Below, piece after piece: positions 1 through 7,236 of a stretch of DNA of 24,722 bases. Below the pieces are notes generated by a model. The model was not told the DNA's origin and did no database searches. It worked only from the letters and a program-made list of their open reading frames with translations. Position 1 is the first letter of the stretch. Each line of letters opens with the position of its first letter. The stretch is taken from positions 1 through 24,722 of the forward strand of contig CAZRVZ010000124.1 in assembly GCA_964603655.1 (NCBI GenBank), written 5' to 3'. The translations under genes were made by a program, and so were the position numbers. The stretch comes from JACPWY01 sp964603655 (GTDB lineage: Bacteria; Bdellovibrionota; FAC87; UBA2466).

Positions 1-887
1 CTTAATTCAGAAAACAGATCGGAAAAATCATTTAGGAAATTCCGTTTCAACTCTTCGCTGTCATTCGGAAATTTTTTACCTTTTTTGCCATAGTAACTAT
101 CTTTTTCTACGGAAAAAATGTACTTGTGATCGTGTAGATTTAGAATGTTTAGCCAATCGTGCGCTTCTAACCAATGCTTAATTTCCTCGATGCGGTTTTT
201 CCTTTCGTGAGAGTTTACTGTACCGGTCTCGACAAGGATGTCTCTTGGAGAAATCGCGCCGTTTCTTTGTTGGTTTAATGCTTCAAGTGGATTAAAGGCA
301 TTGGGATTATCAATGGAAAATAATACTCCCGGTTTTCCTGAATGGCCGGAAAATGCAAGCTGAAATAGGGTGCGTGCGCCCGGACTTTGTGCGTAGGAAT
401 GGGCTATAGCGAAATTGGCAGATGAGGAGATAAACGGCGTATTCGAGTTGTGAGACCCGACGTGTCGTCCCATCAACCATGTAATAACCTCGTTGGGAGC
501 GTTGTCTAAAAATTTGACTCTCCCATACGCTTCTTTCAATGGTATTCCTTCATTCTTTGCAATGGTATGTACTAACGGAGCATATATTCCTTCCTGCAAG
601 ATTTTCTGAAACAACTCCGGGGTCCAAATCTCTCCTTGATAGCCAATGTGGGTTTTTCCCTGTTCGAATAAGCCCATGATTCGCGTGCACGTAGCGCCTG
701 CTAAGAGTCGCAAATACGAACGGACCTGAGCTGCGTTACCTTCCACTTTAGAAGGGAAGAGAACGAGCAACAAAAGAAATGTTATACGGACCCGGCGATA
801 AAAATCGAAATTACTCCAATAGATTCCCCAAACCGGATACGTGAATTGGGTTTCAGTAACGCAACGCGTATGACTATCTTTTCTCAT
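1..887 (-). CDS. Putative secreted protein with ADP-ribosyltransferase-like fold (3' end beyond window)
   Basis: The frame stays open from an ATG at 887 to the left edge, giving 295 codons without a stop. An in-frame TAA lies just upstream, so this is the only ATG start available; I see no clear ribosome binding site. Residues 32-46 are hydrophobic (ITFLLLLVLF) after a long basic N-terminus, suggesting a signal peptide or anchor. Residues 79-170 resemble by eye the pertussis toxin S1/enterotoxin A ADP-ribosyltransferase pattern: IGYQGE at the first strand, LMGRHVGSHNS, then PFISSSANFAIAHSYA like the S-T-S strand, and GAISPRDI like the IPPENI segment after the catalytic Glu. The catalytic Arg position reads Gln84 and the Glu position appears to be Gln206 or Gln207, so it may be inactive. 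Base composition is clearly more AT-rich than the rest of the window, suggesting transfer. The family call is by eye only. Confidence 0.5.
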   Translation of the reverse strand, partial: MRKDSHTRCVTETQFTYPVWGIYWSNFDFYRRVRITFLLLLVLFPSKVEGNAAQVRSYLRLLAGATCTRIMGLFEQGKTHIGYQGEIWTPELFQKILQEGIYAPLVHTIAKNEGIPLKEAYGRVKFLDNAPNEVITWLMGRHVGSHNSNTPFISSSANFAIAHSYAQSPGARTLFQLAFSGHSGKPGVLFSIDNPNAFNPLEALNQQRNGAISPRDILVETGTVNSHERKNRIEEIKHWLEAHDWLNILNLHDHKYIFSVEKDSYYGKKGKKFPNDSEELKRNFLNDFSDLFSEL

Positions 888-967
888 TGACGAAAACCAT
901 TACAAAAAAACGAACTAAAAACGAACCAAAAAAAGACTGATGAAATTTAATCACTTTCTATTCTCAG

Positions 968-1001
968 TTTATTAGTTATAATTTTAGTTATCACTAATAA
1001 A
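968..1001 (+). promoter_or_regulatory. Promoter with flanking inverted repeat upstream of the recombinase
   Basis: TATAAT at 977-982 is a perfect -10 on the plus strand, and would place the transcript start near 989, about 40 nt before the recombinase ATG. No good -35 is visible. TTTATTAGT (968-976) and ACTAATAAA (993-1001) form a perfect 9-bp inverted repeat around the -10 and start region, as expected of a repressor operator. The region also separates the recombinase from the divergent gene at 887. Nearby, ACGAACTAAAA and ACGAACCAAAA (about 910-931) form a short direct repeat of unknown meaning. Confidence 0.4.
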
Positions 1002-1029
1002 TAACAGCAATAAACGCCGATCACCTCAA

Positions 1030-2253
1030 ATGTCGCATCACATCGCATCATTTATCGTTGGCATTTTAGAATCTGGGCTCATAGTTCTGCTCAATGCCCT
1101 TTCGGTTTTTTTACGAAAACTCTCAATCGGGAGATGGGAAAAATGGATTCGAAGTCTTGGAAATTTAGGGGGTATCAAGGCGGGGGGGGGCATCGGTTTT
1201 GAACCTGGGTCATTTAAATCGATACGCCTGGAGAGCGGCCACCAGAGTGGTTTTCCTGGGGACAATATTGCGACTCGCAGTGCTGTAGTGTCGCTGCCAC
1301 AATGGGCCAAGGAGGTTTCTCCATTTCTGGCCAATCAATTGAGCAGTCACACGCGGCGAGCGTATGAAAAGGATCTCAAGCAGTTTTTTGAGTTCCTAGC
1401 GTCAAGACAACTCATTGAGTCATTTTTGTCTCTTAGACCGGAACACATTATTTTGTACCGCAAGGCGCTGGAGGAGGGGCGAATTTCTGAAAAGACATCC
1501 AACAAACCTTTGGCCAAAAGCACTATCAATAGAAAACTGGCCGTGGTGAAAAGCTTTTTGTCCTGGCTCAAGCTCAATCGGGTCGTATCGGAGAATCCAG
1601 CCGAACTGGTCAAGGGCTTTCCTCAAAGCCAGGAGTCAAAGCTCCAGGGCCTTTCCGATGAGGAGGCGAGGAAAATGTTAGAAGCCACGCACGTCAATTC
1701 GCCAAGCAGTGCGATGCACTGTGCCGTCTTGCATCTACTTCTCTATCTGGGCCTACGAAAGGCCGAATTAATTGATCTGAAGGTGGGTGATTGGGATTCG
1801 GTCAGAGGGGTCGAGGTACTTCGCGTGCGAGGCAAAGGGCACCGCGTGCGAATCTTGCCGCTGACGGAGCGCCTGCGCCTCGTGCTTGCCGCCTATTTGC
1901 ATGTTGCAGGCAGAAGTCGGGATCAAAAGGAGGAGCCACTTTTTATTCCCACGAAGAATCCTCGTGGAACGGGTTTAATGAAATCGCTCAACCCGCATGC
2001 GATCACGTATATCGTTGCCCGGTACGCGAAAAAGGTCGGCGTACTTAAGAAAATTTCGCCCCACTCTTGCCGCGCCACCTGCATCTCCAATGCGCTCGAT
2101 CGCAAGGCGTCTCAGCGAAGCGTGCAAAGTCTCGCGGGCTGGAGCACGCCGCTCATGATTCAACGCTACGATAAGAGACGCGAAGACCTTGGGAATTCCG
2201 CCGCCTATCAGGTGGATTATGGGGAACCGGCAGTCGTGGCCGCGGGCGCCTAA
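1030..2253 (+). CDS. Tyrosine recombinase (XerC/XerD/phage integrase family)
   Basis: This is a site-specific DNA recombinase of 407 residues that cuts and rejoins DNA through a covalent phosphotyrosine. The N-terminal core-binding domain runs from about residue 88 to 190. The catalytic domain shows Arg243 in GLRKAEL, Lys269 in RGKGHR, His345 and Arg348 in HSCR, Trp371 in AGWS, and the nucleophile Tyr380 in QRYDK, so all catalytic positions are filled. XerC/D proteins are about 300 residues. The first 86 residues here are extra and include a hydrophobic stretch (about 6-28) and a run of nine G at 1182-1190. A GTG at 1288 would give 321 residues and fit the family better, but neither start has a convincing ribosome binding site. 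Xer-like integrases occur in integrons, integrative elements and chromosome-dimer resolution. Its AT-rich neighbour suggests a role in mobility, but no attachment site was recognised. Confidence 0.88.
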   Translation: MSHHIASFIVGILESGLIVLLNALSVFLRKLSIGRWEKWIRSLGNLGGIKAGGGIGFEPGSFKSIRLESGHQSGFPGDNIATRSAVVSLPQWAKEVSPFLANQLSSHTRRAYEKDLKQFFEFLASRQLIESFLSLRPEHIILYRKALEEGRISEKTSNKPLAKSTINRKLAVVKSFLSWLKLNRVVSENPAELVKGFPQSQESKLQGLSDEEARKMLEATHVNSPSSAMHCAVLHLLLYLGLRKAELIDLKVGDWDSVRGVEVLRVRGKGHRVRILPLTERLRLVLAAYLHVAGRSRDQKEEPLFIPTKNPRGTGLMKSLNPHAITYIVARYAKKVGVLKKISPHSCRATCISNALDRKASQRSVQSLAGWSTPLMIQRYDKRREDLGNSAAYQVDYGEPAVVAAGA

Positions 2254-2342
2254 TTCCCTTCGGTTACTAATGAGACCGATTGTAAAGTCACCGCGAACAA
2301 CGCCGTTAGAGATGATATCGAAGACTCGACACGTGACCTTAA

Positions 2343-3899
2343 TTATTGCCGGCTTAATATTCGCTTATAGATGAACACTTTCTGCAACGATCCGAACTTC
2401 GTTATCGGAAAAAAACTGTGTTCAAACGGCTCGGGCCGTTGCGTCTGGTCGAAATAAACATCGAGCGTCTGGACGAGCCGGTACTCTCCTTGCATTCGCC
2501 CGAGGTCGGATACTGTTTGCGGCGTCCTTTCAAAGAGAACCATCCAGTCCGGCGAACGGCTAAAGAGAGGCGCTGTGAGACTCCTCGCCTGATTGAGTTG
2601 CGTGGAGTCATTGAGCTGACAGCAAAGCTGTGCTTTTTCCACGTAGTGACCGAGCGGGTAGCTAAAATGTTCGGGGCTCGTCGATAGAGTCTGGCCGATT
2701 TGAAGGTGTGTATTGAGGTAATTCTTAGCCGCTTCAATTCCCGTTGGATAATGACGGGAAAGCGATAATGCCAATGCCGGAAAGGTCCACGTGGGTCGAT
2801 TACGGGTATAGCCCAATAAAAATAAATTGGTAGAGAGTGCCAAGCCGATTCCGACCGTGCCCAGGGTGCGATTATAGGAAACCACGCGCCAAGCGAGATC
2901 CCCCAGTATTGCCGCTCCCCAGGGAAGGGACAGAATCAAAAATCGAAAATCGGAATAGGTGGCGCCACTCGGCTGAGGTGTCAAAAACGCAATGGCAATT
3001 GCATTGCCGTAAAAAAGAGTCATCACTTCCCAGAGCCAGTGTTGGCGTTCGGTGCGATTTAAGGCGGCTGCCAGGACCACGAGCACTGTTGGGCAGAAGT
3101 AGAGGAGATCGCGAGGGTAACGCCAAAGATGGTAGAGCCGCCTGACGTACCAGGGGGTATCGTAAAAAATATCCTGGCGATCCCAAATGCGAAGATTTAC
3201 GGCGTGTAGTGCGATGGGGATGACCGCCACCAATATAAACGGTGCCAGATTGATAAGGCGTTGTCTGGCGCTGGCTCGATTCCAGAGCCAATCACTCGCA
3301 AATAGAGTCGCGATCCACGCGGCGGCGAGCATGTAATTTGCCAAATAGAGTAGCACCGCGCAGGCGGAGATTGCCACGCCGAGCGGGAAACTGCGTCGTA
3401 GATTAAAGAACAAATAAAAACGGTGCAGGAGAAGTCCCAGGAAGAGACAAAGGGCATAGTAGCGACATTGACGACCATTTAAGATGAATTGTGTCGAATA
3501 GGCGAGAACGAGTGTCGAGAGAAAGCGCTGGGTGGGTTGAATTGCCGTTGTTCTCAGAATCGAATGGAAAATAAGCAAGGCGCCCAGAGCTAGGAATGCG
3601 AACGGGATTCGCGCCGCAGTTTCGGAAACGCCAAACATGCGAATGGAAAGTGCGGTGACCAAAATATCAAGGGGTGGCTGAATGATCGAATAATCGTTTC
3701 TTAAGAGCGAGCCATTTCGGTAGGCGTAAAGGTTTTTCCCGTCCCACCCAGTAAGCGATCCCGTCAGATTGAAGTTTTTAGCGAGAATGACGGTCTGGGC
3801 CTCATCATCCCAAAAGGCGACGTGGTCGAGATTCCAGAAGAGGCAAAAGAGCGGCGGGAGAAAAACGATGTATTTAAGGAGGTATTTGATGGAGTTCAC
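2343..3899 (-). CDS. GT-C membrane glycosyltransferase (GT39/PMT_2, ArnT-like)
   Basis: This 518-residue polytopic protein probably transfers a sugar from a polyprenyl-phosphate donor on the outer face of the inner membrane. A first transmembrane segment (about 7-24) is followed by the acidic motif DDEA at residues 31-34, the placement typical of the catalytic Asp in GT-C enzymes such as ArnT and protein mannosyltransferases. Many hydrophobic segments follow to about residue 370, then a mostly soluble C-terminal part. The motif QPPLDILV fits the QPPL-like loop of PMT_2 members. The start is GTG with a weak upstream site. It is convergent with the recombinase and divergent from the barrel gene at 4040, so it is probably transcribed alone. 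The acceptor cannot be told from the sequence; lipid A, glycans or protein are all possible. Confidence 0.72.
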   Translation of the reverse strand: MNSIKYLLKYIVFLPPLFCLFWNLDHVAFWDDEAQTVILAKNFNLTGSLTGWDGKNLYAYRNGSLLRNDYSIIQPPLDILVTALSIRMFGVSETAARIPFAFLALGALLIFHSILRTTAIQPTQRFLSTLVLAYSTQFILNGRQCRYYALCLFLGLLLHRFYLFFNLRRSFPLGVAISACAVLLYLANYMLAAAWIATLFASDWLWNRASARQRLINLAPFILVAVIPIALHAVNLRIWDRQDIFYDTPWYVRRLYHLWRYPRDLLYFCPTVLVVLAAALNRTERQHWLWEVMTLFYGNAIAIAFLTPQPSGATYSDFRFLILSLPWGAAILGDLAWRVVSYNRTLGTVGIGLALSTNLFLLGYTRNRPTWTFPALALSLSRHYPTGIEAAKNYLNTHLQIGQTLSTSPEHFSYPLGHYVEKAQLCCQLNDSTQLNQARSLTAPLFSRSPDWMVLFERTPQTVSDLGRMQGEYRLVQTLDVYFDQTQRPEPFEHSFFPITKFGSLQKVFIYKRILSRQ

Positions 3900-4039
3900 C
3901 TGCCGAATCTAGCCCGGGGGCGAGAATTTGAAAAATGGCAATGAAGTGATTCGATGTATTACGTCATAGGCGGGCGGTGTGACACATTGCATGGTTAAGC
4001 TTTCGCGGGTTATCGCCGACACATTACTGGGAGATCACT

Positions 4040-4849
4040 GTGAAGACTCTTACACTACTGGGCCTTATTTGTTTCTTTGCCACCGCCGAATCGGCGAAGT
4101 CGCCAAAGGCGACTGAAAAAGGAACCGAAACCCAACGTGTGGCCGTAGAGTCCGTTAAAGAGGATGTGGCCAAATCATCGGACTCGGCGGTTGGGTCCGG
4201 CGCGGCTACGTCTCCAGCGGCCCCGGCCACCGGCCAGCGGGTTATCGACAGTCTTCATCGGGAAATCCGGCGCGAGCGCAACTATTTGTCGCGACAGCTC
4301 AGTTCGGGCGTGTCCGAAGATGATATCAATCACTACAAGGAACTCTCGCGGCGTATGGGCGTGGACATCGGCATCTGGGTTCCCTATGGAGATTTTGCCA
4401 AGGAGTTTGCGAGCGCCCCCATGATCGGCATTCATTTTACATGGGAGGCGATTAAGCCGCTCAATTTTACCGTGGCGACCTATCACGCATCGGCGCCCAG
4501 AAATTCCGGGCCTCATCTGGGACGTCTTAGTGCTTCGTCCATCGCCATGGGCGTGAATGCCATCATAGAGATGGGGCGGACGATCCCGTATTTTCGATTG
4601 GAGGCCTGTTTTGATTTTAATGACGTTTCTTTGGGCAGCGTCTATGTGACCTCCGGTGGCGATTCAACCATCACAACACTCGGGGCCAATGTGGGATTCG
4701 GTGTCGATTTTATCGTTGGCCGAGAGGTGAGCTTCGGCCTTCTTGCCTTTTACCACTATGCCGTTCCGAAAAAGGTTACCTTGAGTGACACGACCCAGTT
4801 TGATCTGGGGTCGAGCTATCTATCCACCGGGCTTCGCATTACTTTCTAA
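4040..4849 (+). CDS. Outer-membrane beta-barrel-like protein of unknown function
   Basis: The start is a GTG preceded by GGGAG at a suitable distance. The 269-residue product begins with a signal peptide (about 1-19, ending AESA). A charged and Ala/Ser-rich region follows to about residue 70, with a probable short helix in IDSLHREIRRERNYLSRQL. From about residue 110 it alternates polar and hydrophobic residues in strands (GIHFTWE, YFRLEACFDF, NVGFGVDFIVG, STGLRITF) and ends in an aromatic Phe, as outer-membrane barrels do for BAM recognition. It resembles small OmpA/OmpW-type barrels without being assignable to one family. It is divergent from the glycosyltransferase and convergent with the VOC gene, with a 10-bp gap. 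The location is well supported; the function is unknown. Confidence 0.7.
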   Translation: MKTLTLLGLICFFATAESAKSPKATEKGTETQRVAVESVKEDVAKSSDSAVGSGAATSPAAPATGQRVIDSLHREIRRERNYLSRQLSSGVSEDDINHYKELSRRMGVDIGIWVPYGDFAKEFASAPMIGIHFTWEAIKPLNFTVATYHASAPRNSGPHLGRLSASSIAMGVNAIIEMGRTIPYFRLEACFDFNDVSLGSVYVTSGGDSTITTLGANVGFGVDFIVGREVSFGLLAFYHYAVPKKVTLSDTTQFDLGSSYLSTGLRITF

Positions 4850-4859
4850 GGGCCGAGCC

Positions 4860-5288
4860 CTACGGACTCTTCCGAGTCACGAGCATGCCGCTTTGGGTCG
4901 GTGATTGCGTCACTTCCCATCGATTATCGTCCGGATCGATCAGAAGAAAGCTCTTCTCGCCCCAGGGGTGTTCCTTGGGTGGCGCTGGCGGCTGGATGTG
5001 ATTTTCAGCGCACCAGATCTCGTGACGTTTATAAAAGCTATCGACATCTTCGACCGTAATACCCAGCGAAATCGCAGAGCGATCGGAATCGGCCGAAAAG
5101 TTTTGTTTCGATTTGCCCACGGGCTTGAAAAATGCCAGACGAAAACCACTTCTCAAGACGAACTCACAAAATTCGGGCTGCTCGAAGTGGGGCAGAATAT
5201 CGAAGGCTTGTGAAAAAAAATGGGTGATTCGGCCAACATCATTGGATGCGATAACGGCATGGGAAACGGTAAGAGTTGCCATACCCAT
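4860..5288 (-). CDS. VOC (glyoxalase/bleomycin-resistance) superfamily protein
   Basis: This 142-residue protein has the single-chain two-module VOC fold. The opening strand (TVSHAVIASNDVGRITHFF) is typical of module one. Module two starts at about residue 72 (ISLGITVEDVDSFYKR), and the hallmark ending PWGEKSFLLIDPDDNRWEVTQ gives a metal-binding or substrate-facing Glu. VOC enzymes cover lyases, dioxygenases and drug-binding proteins; nothing here picks a substrate. His10 and the Glu near residue 125 could be metal ligands. Two ATGs (5288 and 5282) are possible; I give the longer. It lies downstream of the lipoprotein gene but behind that gene's terminator, so it probably has its own promoter. 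Confidence 0.8.
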   Translation of the reverse strand: MGMATLTVSHAVIASNDVGRITHFFSQAFDILPHFEQPEFCEFVLRSGFRLAFFKPVGKSKQNFSADSDRSAISLGITVEDVDSFYKRHEIWCAENHIQPPAPPKEHPWGEKSFLLIDPDDNRWEVTQSPTQSGMLVTRKSP

Positions 5289-5308
5289 GACGTATCACAG
5301 GGCTTGCC

Positions 5309-5348
5309 AAAAAAGAAATTCGGGGAGGGCACGGTGGCCCTCCCCGAA
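5309..5348 (-). terminator. Rho-independent terminator of the lipoprotein gene
   Basis: A 12-bp perfect stem (5319-5330 with 5337-5348, core CGGGGAGGGC / GCCCTCCCCG) closes a 6-nt loop. Read on the minus strand it is followed by TTTCTTTTTT. It lies 22 nt past the lipoprotein stop codon and 20 bp upstream of the VOC start, so it isolates the two genes. Confidence 0.88.
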
Positions 5349-5370
5349 AGTTTTAGCAACTTTGGTCGTA

Positions 5371-5925
5371 TCAGACCGTGACGGGGACTATTCCCGGAAG
5401 CCAGGCCGTTGGAGTCGGCTTCTTAAAGAGCGAGATGAACGACACGACGATGGGGATGATCGTGACGATGGCCTGCAGAATAAACGCATATTGCGGTGCA
5501 ATCACCATCAGTATGGGTAAGAGTGCTTGGATTACCCCAACGATGGAACTCAGCTTCGACGATGCCGCCTGGCTACTCCCACCACTGGAATTAACCATGC
5601 CCGTAGCTAGCCCACCGATTGAGGTGGCTCCGCCCTGGATCAGGCTGAGCATCTGAACCAGCCCTGACAGGTCCGCCTGGGAAGACACGGCGTTGTGCCC
5701 CTGGGCACTCGGCGCATTCTCCTGGATTAACCGGATCAGTTCAGTGACCGAGAGCCTGCTGCGGCGGCCCCTGAAATTATAACCGCCTTGTTCCATCGAC
5801 AGTTCGGTCAGGTGGTCCATGGCTTCTGTTTCGGTCATCTGGTTTTTGGTTGAAAGATCCATACGACCGCAAGCGGTCAGCATGAACGATACGATTACGA
5901 TCGTGGCAATAAGTGGATGACGCAT
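5371..5925 (-). CDS. Predicted lipoprotein with hydrophobic C-terminal half, function unknown
   Basis: The 184-residue product starts with a type II signal peptide: a hydrophobic stretch (IATIVIVSFM) followed by the lipobox LTAC, giving acylation at Cys19. AGAGGAG sits just upstream of the ATG as a good ribosome binding site. A polar, helical part (about 30-85, TETEAMDHLTELSM) is followed by a Gly/Ser-rich linker (about 105-125). Two adjacent strongly hydrophobic segments come next (about 128-145 and 147-166), then a short tail with FKKPTPTAW. A lipid anchor plus two membrane-like segments is unusual and suggests a hairpin inserted in a membrane. I do not recognise a family. It is a single-gene unit, with a 150-bp gap upstream and a strong terminator downstream. 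Confidence 0.75.
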   Translation of the reverse strand: MRHPLIATIVIVSFMLTACGRMDLSTKNQMTETEAMDHLTELSMEQGGYNFRGRRSRLSVTELIRLIQENAPSAQGHNAVSSQADLSGLVQMLSLIQGGATSIGGLATGMVNSSGGSSQAASSKLSSIVGVIQALLPILMVIAPQYAFILQAIVTIIPIVVSFISLFKKPTPTAWLPGIVPVTV

Positions 5926-6076
5926 GATTCGACTCCTCTTCGACTTGGTTTTTGTTTTGGTTTGATTACGTACAGGAGAGTGAACCGACTGACGTGAGCG
6001 GGAACGTTGATAAGGTTAGTTTAGGTAGGCTACGTGAAGGGTTTATCGCGAAACCGTGGAGATCGGATCACAATTG

Positions 6077-6910
6077 TTACAGTGAACCCAGTCTGTAGAG
6101 CATGAGATGGTAGGTCTTGTACCGGCAAAAATTTTCGGTCGAAAGCTGGCCGGAAAAATATTTGCCCTGAATCTTATGAAACCGCTCTCGAAATTTCCAT
6201 GCCAGAAATTTATACAGTGATGGGTGGCGGTGTTCAATAAAGTGACAGATGAGATCTTTGACTGGCCTGGCGGTAAAGTCCAGTAGCTCGCCGAACATTC
6301 CCATCGTGGGTGCGGTCTCGTTGGTAATATCGCGATCGCGTAGGCAAGAAAGCGGAAAGTCCGCCAGAATTGTTTGAAACTCCGACCAAAGATGCCCTCC
6401 GCCCAGTGGCCCTTCGGGACCAGAAGCGCGCCTGAAAAAGTCCGAGATGAGAATGTACCCGCCGGGCGCCAGCGACTTCACGGCTACCGCGAGCGCCGAT
6501 TTCATATTCACGTACTGAAAGCTTTCGCTAAACAGCACCAAATCATAGTGCGTTGTGAAGGTGCACTGCTCGATGGGCAGTGGATATACGTGTACCTGAC
6601 TTCCCAGTCTCTCCTGAATCTTCTTGGCCAAATAGGCACTCGGCGAAACGCAATCCACCTGATACCCCTTTTTCAGGAGACGCTCGGCCTGCATTCCGCT
6701 CCCGGCTCCGACATCGAGAACCCGGCGCACGCCCGTTGGGATCGATTCCAGGATTTCATCCGAATAATTCTCCTGCGCGCGGGCGAAGTTCTTAAGAGAA
6801 ATAGGCAGATCGGGCGTCCAGTACCCATAATGAAGGTCCTCGAAACCAAATAGCTCGGAACCCAGAATTTGCGCGATGGCGAGCCCTACCTCTTTGGAAT
6901 CGGTAATCAT
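6077..6910 (-). CDS. Class I SAM-dependent methyltransferase
   Basis: The 277-residue protein carries the Rossmann methyltransferase motifs. Motif I is VLDVGAGSG at about residues 64-72 and binds S-adenosylmethionine. The strand-2 segment QVDCVSPS follows, then DLVLFSESFQYV (motif II region) and the post-motif strand LAPGGYILISDFF. The N-terminal phrase LHYGYW at 26-31 is the type seen in tocopherol, mycolic-acid and small-molecule methyltransferases (family Methyltransf_11/25). The C-terminal 100 residues form a basic helical cap that probably shapes the substrate site. The substrate cannot be read from the sequence. AGGA lies about 10 nt before the ATG. It is divergent from the toxin-antitoxin pair, so its control region shares 113 bp with their operator. 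Confidence 0.8.
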   Translation of the reverse strand: MITDSKEVGLAIAQILGSELFGFEDLHYGYWTPDLPISLKNFARAQENYSDEILESIPTGVRRVLDVGAGSGMQAERLLKKGYQVDCVSPSAYLAKKIQERLGSQVHVYPLPIEQCTFTTHYDLVLFSESFQYVNMKSALAVAVKSLAPGGYILISDFFRRASGPEGPLGGGHLWSEFQTILADFPLSCLRDRDITNETAPTMGMFGELLDFTARPVKDLICHFIEHRHPSLYKFLAWKFRERFHKIQGKYFSGQLSTENFCRYKTYHLMLYRLGSL

Positions 6911-6981
6911 GCCGAAATCCTATGGGACGATTGGCGTTCGGGCAAGCGGGTGGGCCTCTGGCCGTACCTTGGGAGGTGGTT

Positions 6982-7017
6982 TAACGATATTGACATCGAT
7001 AGCAATATCGTTATACT
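6982..7017 (+). promoter_or_regulatory. vapB promoter embedded in a palindromic operator
   Basis: TTGACA (6990-6995), a 16-nt spacer and TATACT (7012-7017) make a near-consensus sigma-70 promoter. An 11-bp perfect inverted repeat, TAACGATATTG (6982-6992) and CAATATCGTTA (7003-7013), overlies both boxes. Another palindrome, ATCGAT, sits near its centre. This is the expected layout for autorepression by an AbrB-type antitoxin-toxin complex. The predicted transcript start falls on or next to the ATG at 7024, so the mRNA may be leaderless; no ribosome binding site precedes the gene. Confidence 0.8.
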
Positions 7018-7023
7018 CATCAA

Positions 7024-7236
7024 ATGACAGTTAAGGTTTCGCCAAAATATCAGGTGGTTATCCCCGAGGGAATTCGTGAAGCGTTGGGAATAAAACCTGG
7101 AATCCGAGTAGATGTAATCGCCAAAGGACGCGTGGCCTACCTGGTTCCATTATTGCCAATCTCGGACGTGCGTGAAAGCGTAAGACACCGGCTGAATTCG
7201 GCTGGTCTCAGGGAAAAGGGAAATCGCAAGCTGTGA
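7024..7236 (+). CDS. vapB: AbrB/MazE/SpoVT-family antitoxin (VapB type)
   Basis: The 70-residue protein opens with the swapped-hairpin AbrB DNA-binding motif: VSPKYQVVIPEGIREALGIK, then PGIRVDVIAKG. It would bind the palindrome directly upstream and, through its C-terminal tail (about 45-70, basic and Arg-rich), cover and inhibit the toxin encoded next. Its TGA stop overlaps the toxin's GTG start by four bases (GTGA), so translation is probably coupled. Length and order, antitoxin before toxin, are standard for VapBC. The specific pairing with the PIN toxin is inferred from this arrangement. Confidence 0.9.
   Translation: MTVKVSPKYQVVIPEGIREALGIKPGIRVDVIAKGRVAYLVPLLPISDVRESVRHRLNSAGLREKGNRKL

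Noticed and set aside
1038..1334. 98-codon minus-strand frame opposite the recombinase N-terminus
   Set aside because: No recognisable motif or start signal; most likely a shadow of the plus-strand gene, although the doubtful recombinase start leaves slight uncertainty.
3875..3912. Perfect Shine-Dalgarno TAAGGAGGT followed by ATG and a 7-codon frame on the plus strand
   Set aside because: It lies antisense to the first codons of the glycosyltransferase, and nothing nearby suggests a leader peptide; probably chance.
4849..4861. Small inverted repeat AGGGC/GCCCT between convergent genes at 4849 and 4860
   Set aside because: The stem is 5 bp with a 3-nt loop and no T-run on either strand; not a convincing terminator.
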